Origin: Bradyrhizobium sp. SK17
Lineage (GTDB): Bacteria; Pseudomonadota; Alphaproteobacteria; Rhizobiales; Xanthobacteraceae
Direction: 5' to 3'
Assembly: GCF_002831585.1 (NCBI RefSeq)
Contig: NZ_CP025113.1
Location: 62,001-126,000, forward strand
Length of the DNA: 64,000 bases
Positions 1 to 9,811 of this stretch are shown one piece after another (position 1 is the stretch's first letter; each line of letters opens with the position of its first letter). The position numbers and the translations under genes are program-made. Under the pieces are notes generated by a model. The model was not told the DNA's origin and made no database searches. It saw only the letters and a list, made by a program, of their open reading frames with translations.

Positions 1-1610
<1,610 letters not shown>

Positions 1611-1921
1611 CTCGGGTCCTCCCCATGCTTCTTATGCAGCGCGCCGGCCTCGGTGCAGGCAGGCGCGCTGGTGCGATCGCGGGAGTCCGTCGTGAGAAGT
1701 CTGTAGCCCCGGCTCGCGAATGAACGATCGGTAAGGATCGCTCACATCCTCGCGAAAAAACGAAGGTCCCCCGCCCCTCGCCGTTGTCGTCATGCTAGGG
1801 TTGACTCGATCGTCGGGACAAGCCAACGCTTGCATGCCAGTTCTACGACTTTAGTCGAGAACCACTTAGATTGTCTCGATTCTTAAGGCCTTTGCTGGCC
1901 ATTCCCCGGAGACGATAATCT
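1611..1921. other. Divergent intergenic region between lldP and the ABC exporter
   Basis: This stretch of 311 bases must carry the promoters of the leftward permease and the rightward ABC gene. A TTGACT hexamer lies at 1801-1806, but I could not pair it with a convincing -10 element. No RNA gene or conserved short reading frame is apparent. Confidence 0.4.
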
Positions 1922-3667
1922 GTGAACAACATCCGCTCGACGCTCGCGACGGTGTGGCGCATCGCCTCGCCCTATTTCAACTCCGAGGACAAATGGGCAG
2001 GCCGTATCCTGCTTGCCACGCTGATTGCGATGGAGTTGGTATCCGTCGGACTCGACGTGCTGATCAATCAGTGGCGCAATCGCTTCTACACCGCGATGCA
2101 GGACAAGGATTGGAGCACGTTCAAGCGCGAATTGCTGGTGTTCACCCTGATCGCGACGGCGTCGGTGGTGCTTCAGATCTATCAGCTCTATCTGAACCAG
2201 TGGCTGCAAATCCGCTGGCGCAACTGGATGACCGGCAAATATCTCAGCGAATGGATGCGTGGCGGCAACCACTACCGCATGCAACTTGCCGGCGACGCCG
2301 CCGATAACCCCGACCAGCGCATCACCGACGACGTCAAGCTGTTCGTTGGCCAGACGCTGGGGATCAGCATCGGGCTGTTGAACGCGGTCGTCTCGCTCGC
2401 CTCCTTCGTGGTGATCCTGTGGGGATTGTCGGCGGTCCTGCCGCTGCTGCTGTTCGGCGTCGACGTTTCGATTCCGGGCTATCTGGTTTGGGCCGCAATC
2501 ATCTATGCGGTGATCGGAACGGCGCTGACGCAGTGGATCGGCTCGCCGCTGGTCAATCTCAGCTTCGACCAGCAGCGACTGGAAGCCGACTTCCGCTTCA
2601 ACCTGGTGCGGGTGCGCGAGAACTCCGAGCAGATTGCCCTACTCAAGGGCGAGCCGGCCGAACGCGAGCGGCTGTCGGCGCGTTTCGGTCGGGTGATCGG
2701 CAACTGGTACGACATCATGCGACGGACCAAGCGGCTGACCGCCTTCACGGGAAGCTATGCGCAGGCGTCGGTGGTGTTTCCGTTCGCGCTCGCAGGGCCG
2801 GCCTATTTCACCAGCAAGACGGTGCAGCTCGGCGCCCTGATCCAGATCGTCGAGGCATTCGGCAAGGTCCAGGACTCGCTCTCGTTCTTCGTCTCGGCCT
2901 ACCGGACCCTGGCCGAATGGCGCGCCACGATTGCCCGTCTCGACGGCTTCGAGCACTCGATCGGGGCTGCCGAGAAGCTTGCGAACGATCCCGCTGCAAT
3001 TCATGAAAAGCCCGCTTCCGGCAGCGAGATCACCCTGCCGCAGCTCCTGGTCAAGCTGCCGAACGGCACACCGCTGGTCGCGGCCGAGCATTTCTCCTTC
3101 CGTCCCGGCGAGCGGACGCTGGTGACCGGCCCCTCCGGCGCCGGCAAGTCGACGCTGTTCCGCGCCGTGGCCGGCATCTGGCCGTTCGGCAGCGGCGCGG
3201 TCGAGATCCCCGCCGATGCCAGGCTGATGATGCTGCCGCAACGTCCCTATCTGCCGATCGGGTCGCTGCATAGTGCCATCGTCTATCCGGGCGAGGCCGC
3301 GCAGTTCGACGCGGCACGGGTCCGCGATGTCCTCGTCGCCGTCGGCCTGCCGCAGCTCGCAGCGCGGCTCGAGGAAGAGGCGCACTGGAACCGGATGCTG
3401 TCGCTCGGCGAGCAACAGCGGCTCGGCATCGCCCGCGCGCTGCTGCATGCTCCGCAATTCCTGTTCCTCGACGAGGCGACCGCCTCGCTCGACGAACCCT
3501 CGGAAGCCGCGCTGTACAGACTGATCGCCGAGAAGCTGCCCGACACCACGGTGGTGTCGATCGGCCACCGCTCGACCCTCGAAGCCTTCCATCAGCGCAA
3601 CGTCGCGCTGGTCCGCGACGGCGATCGCTTCACCGTGCGCGACGCGGTCAAGGTCGCCGCATCGTAG
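1922..3667 (+). CDS. ABC transporter, SbmA/BacA-like membrane domain fused to ATPase
   Basis: Half-transporter of 581 residues with an N-terminal SbmA/BacA-like membrane domain (about residues 1-340, several hydrophobic helices, INQWRNRFYTAMQ motif) and a C-terminal ABC ATPase. The ATPase has Walker A GPSGAGKST near residue 403, signature LSLGEQQRLGIARA near 493, Walker B FLFLDEATASLDE near 513 and the switch histidine in SIGHRS. SbmA and BacA proper lack the ATPase; fused relatives include YddA and Bradyrhizobium BclA, which imports antimicrobial peptides in symbiosis. Which paralogue this is cannot be settled here. It starts with GTG and a ggag ribosome site. It is followed by a strong hairpin and stands alone. 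Confidence 0.85.
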   Translation: MNNIRSTLATVWRIASPYFNSEDKWAGRILLATLIAMELVSVGLDVLINQWRNRFYTAMQDKDWSTFKRELLVFTLIATASVVLQIYQLYLNQWLQIRWRNWMTGKYLSEWMRGGNHYRMQLAGDAADNPDQRITDDVKLFVGQTLGISIGLLNAVVSLASFVVILWGLSAVLPLLLFGVDVSIPGYLVWAAIIYAVIGTALTQWIGSPLVNLSFDQQRLEADFRFNLVRVRENSEQIALLKGEPAERERLSARFGRVIGNWYDIMRRTKRLTAFTGSYAQASVVFPFALAGPAYFTSKTVQLGALIQIVEAFGKVQDSLSFFVSAYRTLAEWRATIARLDGFEHSIGAAEKLANDPAAIHEKPASGSEITLPQLLVKLPNGTPLVAAEHFSFRPGERTLVTGPSGAGKSTLFRAVAGIWPFGSGAVEIPADARLMMLPQRPYLPIGSLHSAIVYPGEAAQFDAARVRDVLVAVGLPQLAARLEEEAHWNRMLSLGEQQRLGIARALLHAPQFLFLDEATASLDEPSEAALYRLIAEKLPDTTVVSIGHRSTLEAFHQRNVALVRDGDRFTVRDAVKVAAS

Positions 3668-3695
3668 GCGAGCGGAGTGAGGGCCACAGGCACGG

Positions 3696-3721
3696 TTCAC
3701 CTCTCCCTTGGGAGAGGTGAA
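3696..3721. repeat. Perfect 12-bp-stem hairpin after the ABC gene
   Basis: The arms at 3696-3707 and 3710-3721 are exact inverted copies (ttcacctctccc / gggagaggtgaa) with a 2-base loop. There is no T-tract, so it may be a processing or stability hairpin rather than a classic terminator. Similar cacctctccc-gggagaggtg palindromes are common as intergenic repeats in rhizobia. Confidence 0.6.
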
Positions 3722-3758
3722 ATCGACGCCGCGGAACTGGCCGACGACAGCAAAGCCG

Positions 3759-3795
3759 CACAAAACAAAAAGGGCGGCAGATCGCTCTGCCGCCC
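3759..3795 (-). terminator. Rho-independent terminator of the porin gene
   Basis: On the minus strand the stem gggcggcaga / tctgccgccc (3772-3795, 4-base loop) is followed by TTTTTGTTTTG. It begins 21 bases past the porin stop codon, the right place and orientation for its terminator. Confidence 0.85.
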
Positions 3796-3816
3796 CCCGA
3801 TCCTCGGACGAGGAAG

Positions 3817-4806
3817 TTACTTCAGGTTGGACATCGCGGTCAGGTCGACCGAGAGCTTGGCGATGCCGGCCGCGCCGCACCAGTTGGAGCCAGTGCCGCC
3901 CGGATTGATCGGGGTGACGTTGGTGGTTCCGCCGGCAGTGAAGTCGCTGGTGAAGGCGCTGCAATTGCCCTTCGACAGGTCGGTGTCGGAATAGCGCAGG
4001 TCGAGCGTGAACACCTTGTAGGTGAAGCCGATGCCGATATTCCAGGTGTTGTAGTCGGCATACTTGATGCCGTTCGGGAACGCCGGGACGCCGTAGAAGC
4101 TGTCCGAGGTGCCGAGCCACTGCCGGCCGAACTCACCCGACACGTACATGCCGACGCCGCTGGTGCCGAACACGGTGCTGGGCGCGGTGTACTTGCCGAT
4201 GATCGACGAGTAGTTGCCCCAGGCGCCGGTGTTGAGGAAGTTCGGCGAGTAGTACTCGTTGATGGTGAACGCCCAGCTGTCGTTGATGGTCCAGGTCGCC
4301 TTGCCGTAGACTTCGAAGAACGAGACGTCCTTCTTCATCACGTTGCCGTTCAGCAGGAAGTTGGCGGCGCAGTCGGCGCCGAGCGGCTTGCCCGCGGTGT
4401 CGGTCGCAGCGCCGTAGTAGCAGGTCCCGCCCGGATACAGGTAACCCCAGACACCGATGTCGAAGGCGAAGGCGCCGAAGGTCGGGCGGATACCGCCGTA
4501 GACGTCGACTTCAGCGGCGGCGCGGTTGGCGAAGGAGATGCTCTCGGTCGAGGTACCGATATAGAGCTGCAGGTCCTTGTTGACGTTGTAGCGCGGCTCG
4601 AAATAGGCGGTGACCGACGGATTATGGTTCGACTGGGTGACGCCGCGGAAGATGTAGTCGCTGACGATGCCGGCGCCGAAGGCGATATCCCAGGGATCGA
4701 ACGGAGCCGGCGGCGGCGCCTTGACGGCCTTCACCGCCATGTCTGCTGCCATTGCCGAGCTCGAAATCATTGCTAGCGCCGTTGCTAACAAAGCCAGTTT
4801 CTTCAT
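3817..4806 (-). CDS. TorF-family putative outer-membrane porin
   Basis: Exported protein of 329 residues. A signal peptide (MKKLALLATALAMISSSAMA) is followed by a proline/lysine-rich linker and then the block IAFGAGIVSDYIFRGVTQS, which is characteristic of the TorF/TIGR02001 (gcw_chp) family of predicted beta-barrel porins. Alternating aromatic/polar strands continue to the end, including repeated DVYGGIRP- and YYSPNF-like strands. The start was placed at 4806 rather than 4818 because gggg lies six bases upstream of the 4806 ATG and the signal peptide begins there. It is a single gene with its own terminator and a long upstream region. The substrate is unknown. Confidence 0.85.
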   Translation of the reverse strand: MKKLALLATALAMISSSAMAADMAVKAVKAPPPAPFDPWDIAFGAGIVSDYIFRGVTQSNHNPSVTAYFEPRYNVNKDLQLYIGTSTESISFANRAAAEVDVYGGIRPTFGAFAFDIGVWGYLYPGGTCYYGAATDTAGKPLGADCAANFLLNGNVMKKDVSFFEVYGKATWTINDSWAFTINEYYSPNFLNTGAWGNYSSIIGKYTAPSTVFGTSGVGMYVSGEFGRQWLGTSDSFYGVPAFPNGIKYADYNTWNIGIGFTYKVFTLDLRYSDTDLSKGNCSAFTSDFTAGGTTNVTPINPGGTGSNWCGAAGIAKLSVDLTAMSNLK

Positions 4807-5124
4807 GACGGTCCCCATCTACTTTCCAGACAGCCCTGCTCCGGTGCCCCCCAGGGCGCGCGATAACGGACTGCAACTAAATCGCGTGTATCCAATCTGA
4901 AACGCACCCCCATTTTGGAGAAGGCGAAAAGACATGCATCTGCCGCCTTTTTGGGCGTTCTGGCAGTCTCGCCACACGTTGGTTGACGGGTGTTGCATTT
5001 GCACCACAAGTCTAACGGCTCCCGTCCCGGTTGAGCACGATGCGAACTGGAATCCGACAGGCCGCTGGCGATGCCCTCGCGAATCGCCTTCCCCGCAAAA
5101 CCACGGACAGCCGTCGATACGGAA
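4807..5124. other. Upstream region of the porin gene
   Basis: About 320 non-coding bases lie between the porin start and the terminator of the H1-like gene. It includes an AT-richer stretch around 4870-4900, a few tens of bases upstream of the ATG, that probably carries the promoter (inference). I found no operator that I can name. Confidence 0.35.
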
Positions 5125-5153
5125 AAAGCCGCAGCGGCGACCGCTGCGGCTTT
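5123..5153 (-). terminator. Rho-independent terminator of the H1-like gene
   Basis: The arms aaagccgcagcgg (5125-5137) and ccgctgcggcttt (5141-5153) form a perfect 13-bp stem with a 3-base loop. On the minus strand it ends in a run of five T. It lies 30 bases downstream of the stop of the lysine-rich protein gene. Confidence 0.85.
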
Positions 5154-5182
5154 CGATCAGGTGAACCCTGGCCCAGGTTCGG

Positions 5183-5569
5183 CTAGTGGTGCTCGCCCTC
5201 GGAGGTGCCCCAGCTCGGCGCCGGTTCGTGGCTCGGCGTTGCCCAGCTCGCGGCCGGCTGCGGCGCGGGCTCGGGCGCCGCGGGTGCAGCGACCGGCGCG
5301 GCGGCCTTCTTCGGCGCACTCTTCCTGGCAGCTTTCTTCGCAGCCTTCTTGGGCGCGGCTTGCTTCGGGGCAGCCTTCTTCGCAGCCTTCTTGGCGGACT
5401 TCTTTGCAGCCTTCTTGGCTGTCTTCTTCGCCGCCTTCTTTGCCGATTTCTTCGCAGCCTTCTTGGCCGACTTCTTCGCGGACTTCTTGGCCGACTTCTT
5501 CTTGGCCGCTACCGCCTTCTTGGCCTTTTTGGCCTTCTTGCTTTTCTTCGCCTTCTTCGACTTCGCCAT
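5183..5569 (-). CDS. Histone H1-like lysine/alanine-rich DNA-binding protein
   Basis: A protein of 128 residues starting MAKSKKAKKSKKAKKAKK and continuing as near-tandem AKKSAKKA / AKKAAKK units to about residue 85. It then becomes alanine/proline-rich and ends with an acidic/histidine EGEHH tail. This composition matches bacterial histone H1-like proteins (AlgP, HctB-like), which bind DNA non-specifically and compact the nucleoid. The start is fixed by an ideal aggagg ribosome site seven bases before the ATG at 5569; upstream codons in the same frame do not look coding. The DNA is strongly repetitive because of the encoded repeats, so copy number may vary between strains. Confidence 0.8.
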   Translation of the reverse strand: MAKSKKAKKSKKAKKAKKAVAAKKKSAKKSAKKSAKKAAKKSAKKAAKKTAKKAAKKSAKKAAKKAAPKQAAPKKAAKKAARKSAPKKAAAPVAAPAAPEPAPQPAASWATPSHEPAPSWGTSEGEHH

Positions 5570-5736
5570 CGTGGTCCTCCTGTTGCCGCTGATACGAGTC
5601 CACCGGGCGTATTGAAGTGATCGCTTGCCGGACGTTGGCTGCGCCTCGGGGAGAGGCAGCTTCCACTTCGCTTGTCGGGCATGATGGCCGCGCGATCGCT
5701 TCGCGTCTGTGGCAGGGAAGCGCCAGACCTTCACAT

Positions 5737-5788
5737 TGCTTCAGACCCATTGCGTCAGACAAGCTGCGTCAGACACGCTGCGTCAGGG
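5737..5788. repeat. Array of four 14-bp direct repeats
   Basis: Units of 14 bases begin at 5737 (tgcttcagacccat), 5751 (tgcgtcagacaagc), 5765 (tgcgtcagacacgc) and 5779 (tgcgtcaggg, incomplete). They lie in the 257-base gap between the H1-like gene start and the glcF stop. This spacing would put copies about 1.3 helical turns apart. Function unknown; an array of protein-binding sites is possible. Confidence 0.65.
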
Positions 5789-5826
5789 CAAGGCTGAGGT
5801 CCGGATCATGCTCGAATGGCAGTCGA

Positions 5827-7143
5827 TCAATTCAATCCTGGCCGGGGGCCTCCTGTCGCCCAATCGAGAAGCTCAATCGTGTGCACCACAGGAACTGACG
5901 TGCCGCCGGCAATCTGAACCATGCAGCCAATATTGCCCGCAGCGATCATGTCCGGTTTGACAAGCGCAATATTGGCGACCTTGCGATCGCGCAATCTGCT
6001 CGCAATGTCGGGCTGGAGAATGTTGTAGGTCCCCGCCGAACCGCAACACAAATGGCTCTCCGGCACATCTTTCACCACGAATCCATTCTTGGAAAGCAAT
6101 TCTTTCGGAAGTTGAGTGATTTTCTGTCCATGCTGCAACGAACAAGCCGAGTGATAGGCGACGGTGACGTCGCCGTTCTGCGTTGATGGCGCGAGCTCGA
6201 GGGTGGAGAGATACTCGGTGATATCCTTTGCCAGCGCCGAGATTCGCTTGGCCGGCTCCGCGAATGCTTTGTCCTCGCGCAGCAGGTAGCCGTAGTCTTT
6301 GACAACTGTCCCACAGCCCGAGGTCGTCACCAGAATGGCGTCGAGGCCATTCTGCTCCGCTTCCCTTTGCCACACTCCGATGTTGGCCCGGGCACGCGCC
6401 AGTGCGTCGCCGTCCTGGCCCATATGATGGGTCAGCGCGCCGCAGCATTGCTCGTCCTTGACCAGCACAACCTCGACGCCGTGCCGGGTCAGCACGTTGA
6501 TCGCAGCCTGATTGATCCGTGGCGCCAGCACCTGCTGGGCGCAGCCTTGCAGCAGCGCGACCCGGCCGCGCCGCCGGCCGATCGGCGCAAACACGGTTCC
6601 CGCGGCCGGTCCAGGCTGCGGCAGGGCGCGCGGCGCGAGCACCAGCATTGCCTTGATCCGCCGCAGCAGGCCCGGGCTCGACGCACCGACCGACGGCGTC
6701 GGCAGCAGGGCCGCGAACGGGCGGGCGAGCCCGGCCAGGATCATACTGATCCGGAACAGGCCCGGACGCGGCAATACATAGGACAGCACCGACCGCAGCA
6801 GCCGCTCGGTCAGCGGCCGCTGGTAGTCCCGCTCGATCCTGACCCGGGCCTGGTCGACGAGGTGCATGTAGTTCACGCCCGATGGACAGGTGGTCATGCA
6901 GGCAAGGCACGACAGGCAGCGGTCGATATGCTTGACCACGTCCGCGGTCGGCGGCTTGTCCTTCTCGAGCATTTCCTTGATCAGGTAGATGCGGCCGCGC
7001 GGACTATCGAGCTCGTCGCCGAGCAGCACATAGGTCGGGCAGGTCGCGGTGCAGAAGCCGCAATGCACGCAAGCGCGCAGGATCTTGTCGGCTTCCTTGA
7101 TGTCGGGATCGGCGAGTTGCGCCAGGGAAAACTCGGTCTTCAT
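5827..7143 (-). CDS. glcF: Glycolate oxidase iron-sulfur subunit GlcF
   Basis: Iron-sulfur subunit of the membrane-associated glycolate oxidase GlcDEF, which oxidises glycolate to glyoxylate and passes electrons to the quinone pool. Of 438 residues, the N-terminus holds two 4Fe-4S motifs: CVHCGFCTATCP (Cys 25, 28, 31, 35) and CLSCLACMTTCP near residue 80. Two CCG (heterodisulfide-reductase-like) domains follow, seen as EQCCGALTHHMG and LCCGSAGTYN. The length is normal for GlcF. Its ATG overlaps the glcE stop in an ATGA, showing tight translational coupling. Confidence 0.95.
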   Translation of the reverse strand: MKTEFSLAQLADPDIKEADKILRACVHCGFCTATCPTYVLLGDELDSPRGRIYLIKEMLEKDKPPTADVVKHIDRCLSCLACMTTCPSGVNYMHLVDQARVRIERDYQRPLTERLLRSVLSYVLPRPGLFRISMILAGLARPFAALLPTPSVGASSPGLLRRIKAMLVLAPRALPQPGPAAGTVFAPIGRRRGRVALLQGCAQQVLAPRINQAAINVLTRHGVEVVLVKDEQCCGALTHHMGQDGDALARARANIGVWQREAEQNGLDAILVTTSGCGTVVKDYGYLLREDKAFAEPAKRISALAKDITEYLSTLELAPSTQNGDVTVAYHSACSLQHGQKITQLPKELLSKNGFVVKDVPESHLCCGSAGTYNILQPDIASRLRDRKVANIALVKPDMIAAGNIGCMVQIAGGTSVPVVHTIELLDWATGGPRPGLN

Positions 7144-8372
7144 TTAGCCCCGCCTCGCGTCATCCGGCCCCGGTTGAGGATCGACCTCGGATCGAAGCTC
7201 GCCCGCACCCGCTCGCCGAGCGCGGCAAGCCCTGCCGCCTGCGGCTGGAACACATCGACGCTGCGGCGCACATCCTCGCTGGCGCGGATCAAGGTGGCGT
7301 GGCCGCCTATCGCCGCGACCTGACTGCGCACCGCCACGGCCTGCGCGTCGGTACCAGGCGGCAGCGCGGCCCAGATCAACCCGCCGCCCCAGTCGTAGAT
7401 CACCTCGGCGCCGGTCTCGCGCGTCAGCGCCGCGCCGAGCCCGCCTCCCGCCGCCGGCGGACAGACGATGCGCCACACCGGCCACGTCCCGCGTGCGCCC
7501 TTCGCGGCGAACGGCTCGACATCGCGCAGCGCGCGCCACAGCGCGGCCGACGCATCATCCTCCAGGCGATCGACGGTTCCAAAGCTCGACAGGGTCTGGC
7601 TCAGCGACGCGGCTCGGTGCGCCGCCGAGGCGGCGATGCCCTCGAGGCGAACCAGCGTCACGGGCTGGCCTGCAAACCCGGCGAATGCCTCCGCGCCGGC
7701 CTGTACCGCCTGCAAAGGCAGATGCGCCGCGCCAGAGACGTCGAAGGGCGAGCCCAGCGCCGCGGTCATCGCCTTGTTGGCGGTGACGTCATCAAGCCCG
7801 CGCAGCAGCAGCGTGCGCTCGGCCTCCGGCTTCGGCATGACCTTGAGCGTCACCTCGGTCATGACCGCGAGCGTGCCCCAGGAACCGGTGAGCAGCTTGC
7901 AGAGATCGTAGCCGGTGACGTTCTTCACCACCCGCCCGCCGGTCTTGAAGCTGTCGCCGAACCCGGATACCGCGTGCGCCCCGAGCAGGTGATCGCGGGC
8001 GCCGCCGGCCTTGATGCGGCGAGGACCGGCAAGGCCCACGCCGATCATGCCACCGATCGTGCCGGCCCCGGCGCCACCGAGCAGCACCGAGGTGTCCATC
8101 GGCTCGAAGGCGAATTGCTGGTTCTTGGCGTCGATCATGGATTGCACGTCGGCGAGCGGTGCGCCGGCCTGTACGGAGATGATCAGCTCGTTCGGCTCAT
8201 AGGACGTGACGGCATTCAGCACCGAGACGTCGAGCACTGCATTGGTCGCCATCGGATGGCCGATGGCGCGCTTCGATCCATGACCGATGATTTCAAGCGG
8301 CTGCTCGCTGGCGACCGCCGCGCGCACCACCTCTTCGACATCCTTGATGTCTCTGACTTTGAGCGTTTCCAC
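7140..8372 (-). CDS. glcE: Glycolate oxidase FAD-binding subunit GlcE
   Basis: FAD-binding type-4 protein, the smaller flavin subunit of glycolate oxidase. It shows the PLADVQSMID, GAGTIGGMIGVGLAGPRR and VVKNVTGYDLCKLLTGS motifs typical of the FAD-binding fold. The start is uncertain. The GTG at 8372 gives METLKVRDIKDVEEVV, the usual beginning of rhizobial GlcE, but has no clear ribosome site. A TTG at 8408 would overlap the stop of the upstream regulator and also keeps the frame open. With 8372 the protein has 410 residues. It is translated with glcF through a 4-base overlap. Confidence 0.92.
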   Translation of the reverse strand: METLKVRDIKDVEEVVRAAVASEQPLEIIGHGSKRAIGHPMATNAVLDVSVLNAVTSYEPNELIISVQAGAPLADVQSMIDAKNQQFAFEPMDTSVLLGGAGAGTIGGMIGVGLAGPRRIKAGGARDHLLGAHAVSGFGDSFKTGGRVVKNVTGYDLCKLLTGSWGTLAVMTEVTLKVMPKPEAERTLLLRGLDDVTANKAMTAALGSPFDVSGAAHLPLQAVQAGAEAFAGFAGQPVTLVRLEGIAASAAHRAASLSQTLSSFGTVDRLEDDASAALWRALRDVEPFAAKGARGTWPVWRIVCPPAAGGGLGAALTRETGAEVIYDWGGGLIWAALPPGTDAQAVAVRSQVAAIGGHATLIRASEDVRRSVDVFQPQAAGLAALGERVRASFDPRSILNRGRMTRGGAK

Positions 8373-8404
8373 CCGCAAGGCGGTATCGAAATTTGGCTCC
8401 GAAA

Positions 8405-9094
8405 TCAAATGCGCGCGCCGAACAGATCTCTGAATGCGGCAAGTCCGGCCTCGGTGATCTCGACGGAGCGGCCTTGCGGCCGGCGCCGGATCCAGTCCCG
8501 CTGCAATGCGAGGTCGGCGATCGCGGCGCCTGCCCGCCCGGCCAGATGCGGACGCCGCTCGCTCCAGTCGAGGCAGGGCCGGCACAGGACCCGCCGGCTG
8601 CGCGCCGGCGCACGGAGGTCGATACCGAGATCACCGAGCAATGCGCGGCCCGAGGCGGTCAGTTCGCCGGCCTCCTGGTCCAGCTCGAGATGGCCATGTT
8701 CCCGCATCGCCTCGGTGACCGCGACGCCTAGCTCGCCGGCGAGATGGTCGTAGCAGGTCCGGGCCCGGCGCATCTCCGCATCGATCCGCGGCGGCGGGCG
8801 AGATGGATACGGATCGATCGCTGCAACCGTCATCATCCCCTCGAGCATTTGCGCAACCAGCGGGGTGGCGAGCCGGTAGAAGCGGCGCGGGCCCCGCCGC
8901 TCGACCTTGAGCAGCGCGCGCTCGACCAGCCGGGCAAGATGCCAGCTCGCGGTCTGTGGTGTCACGCCGGCGACCCGTGCCAGCTCGCTTGCGGTCTGCG
9001 CGCGCCCGTCCATCAGCCGCGACAGGATGCCGGCCCGTCCGGGATCGGCGATCAGGGCGGCCAGGTCGGCAAGCTCAGGTGCGATGGTCTGCAT
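8405..9094 (-). CDS. ArsR-family transcriptional regulator with Cys-pair C-terminal domain
   Basis: A winged-helix repressor-type protein of 229 residues. The HTH lies at about residues 33-75 (TASELARVAGVTPQTASWHLARLVE followed by the wing RRGPRRFYRL). Ordinary ArsR proteins are near 100-120 residues; this one has an extra C-terminal half containing VLCRPCLDWSERRPHLAG, a CxxC that could bind metal or sense oxidants (inference). It abuts or overlaps glcE downstream and is divergent from an exported monooxygenase-like gene, so it may control either or both. The intergenic region is short, about 190 bases. Confidence 0.85.
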   Translation of the reverse strand: MQTIAPELADLAALIADPGRAGILSRLMDGRAQTASELARVAGVTPQTASWHLARLVERALLKVERRGPRRFYRLATPLVAQMLEGMMTVAAIDPYPSRPPPRIDAEMRRARTCYDHLAGELGVAVTEAMREHGHLELDQEAGELTASGRALLGDLGIDLRAPARSRRVLCRPCLDWSERRPHLAGRAGAAIADLALQRDWIRRRPQGRSVEITEAGLAAFRDLFGARI

Positions 9095-9286
9095 GGCCGG
9101 CTCCGTCCTCGGTCGAAATCATCCCCTTGTGGCACGCCGCGCGGCCGTGACGCTTCGATCATGATCGAAATGTTCACGACATCGACACTTCGATCGCCGC
9201 CTAACCGAGCGCGCCGGACGATCCACTATCTCTCGCCTCGCGGTTCGGCCGGCACGTCGCTCGGCAGCAATCATCTGGAGGCAATC

Positions 9287-9772
9287 ATGAAACGTTCGGA
9301 AGTCACGACCACGACGATGATGCTCACCCGACGATCGGCCATCGGCTCGCTCGCGGCGATCATGACGATCGCCGGCGTCTCGCCCTGGGCCGGATCGCAA
9401 GCTCGATCGGAGCAAAGCAACGGAGGACGACACATGAAGCACTATGCGATGAGCACGAGAACCATCAGCGACGCGATCAACACGGCAGGCCTTCTGGTCG
9501 TGGCGCAATGGGAAGCCAAGGAAGGACAGGCCGACAAGGTCGCGCAGATCCTCGACGGCTTCCTGCCCGAGGCGCAGAAGGACCCCGGCACCAAGCTGTT
9601 CCTGATCGGCCGCGGCAAGGACAATCCGGCGCAATTCCTGTTCTACGAATTGTTCCAGGATGAAGCGGCGTTCAAGGCGCATGCGGAGAGCGCCTACTTC
9701 AAGACCTACATCGCGGAGCAGGCGCTGCCGCTGCTGGCCAAGCGCGAACGGACGCAGTACACGCTGCTCTGA
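9287..9772 (+). CDS. Exported antibiotic biosynthesis monooxygenase (ABM)-domain protein, putative quinol monooxygenase
   Basis: Protein of 161 residues with a Tat-like leader (TRRSAIGSLAAIMTIAG) and a single ABM-type ferredoxin-like domain from about residue 62 (LLVVAQWEAKEGQADKV, then LFYELFQDEAAFKAHAES). Members of the family such as YgiN oxidise quinols without cofactors. The start at 9287 is supported by ctggagg seven bases upstream and by the complete leader. An internal ATG (MKHYAM, 9434) would give a cytoplasmic form and has its own purine-rich gaggacgac upstream, so both forms are conceivable. It is divergent from the ArsR regulator. Substrate unknown. Confidence 0.8.
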   Translation: MKRSEVTTTTMMLTRRSAIGSLAAIMTIAGVSPWAGSQARSEQSNGGRHMKHYAMSTRTISDAINTAGLLVVAQWEAKEGQADKVAQILDGFLPEAQKDPGTKLFLIGRGKDNPAQFLFYELFQDEAAFKAHAESAYFKTYIAEQALPLLAKRERTQYTLL

Positions 9773-9778
9773 CCCATG

Positions 9779-9807
9779 GCGCGCGGGAGGATTGCCTTCC
9801 CGCGCGC
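9779..9807. terminator. Hairpin between convergent genes
   Basis: The arms gcgcgcggga (9779-9788) and tcccgcgcgc (9798-9807) form a 10-bp GC stem with a 9-base loop. It lies between the ABM gene stop and the acyltransferase stop. It lacks a T-tract; a bidirectional terminator role is inferred from position. Confidence 0.5.
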
Positions 9808-9811
9808 TCGG

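Noticed and set aside
2639..4120. Antisense open frame spanning the ABC exporter and porin ends
   Set aside because: It covers two real genes with motifs and a terminator; its translation is low-complexity and has no family likeness.
5284..5560. Regular short repeats resembling a CRISPR or tandem-repeat array
   Set aside because: The repeats are in-frame codons for Lys/Ala units in the H1-like protein; there are no unique spacers.
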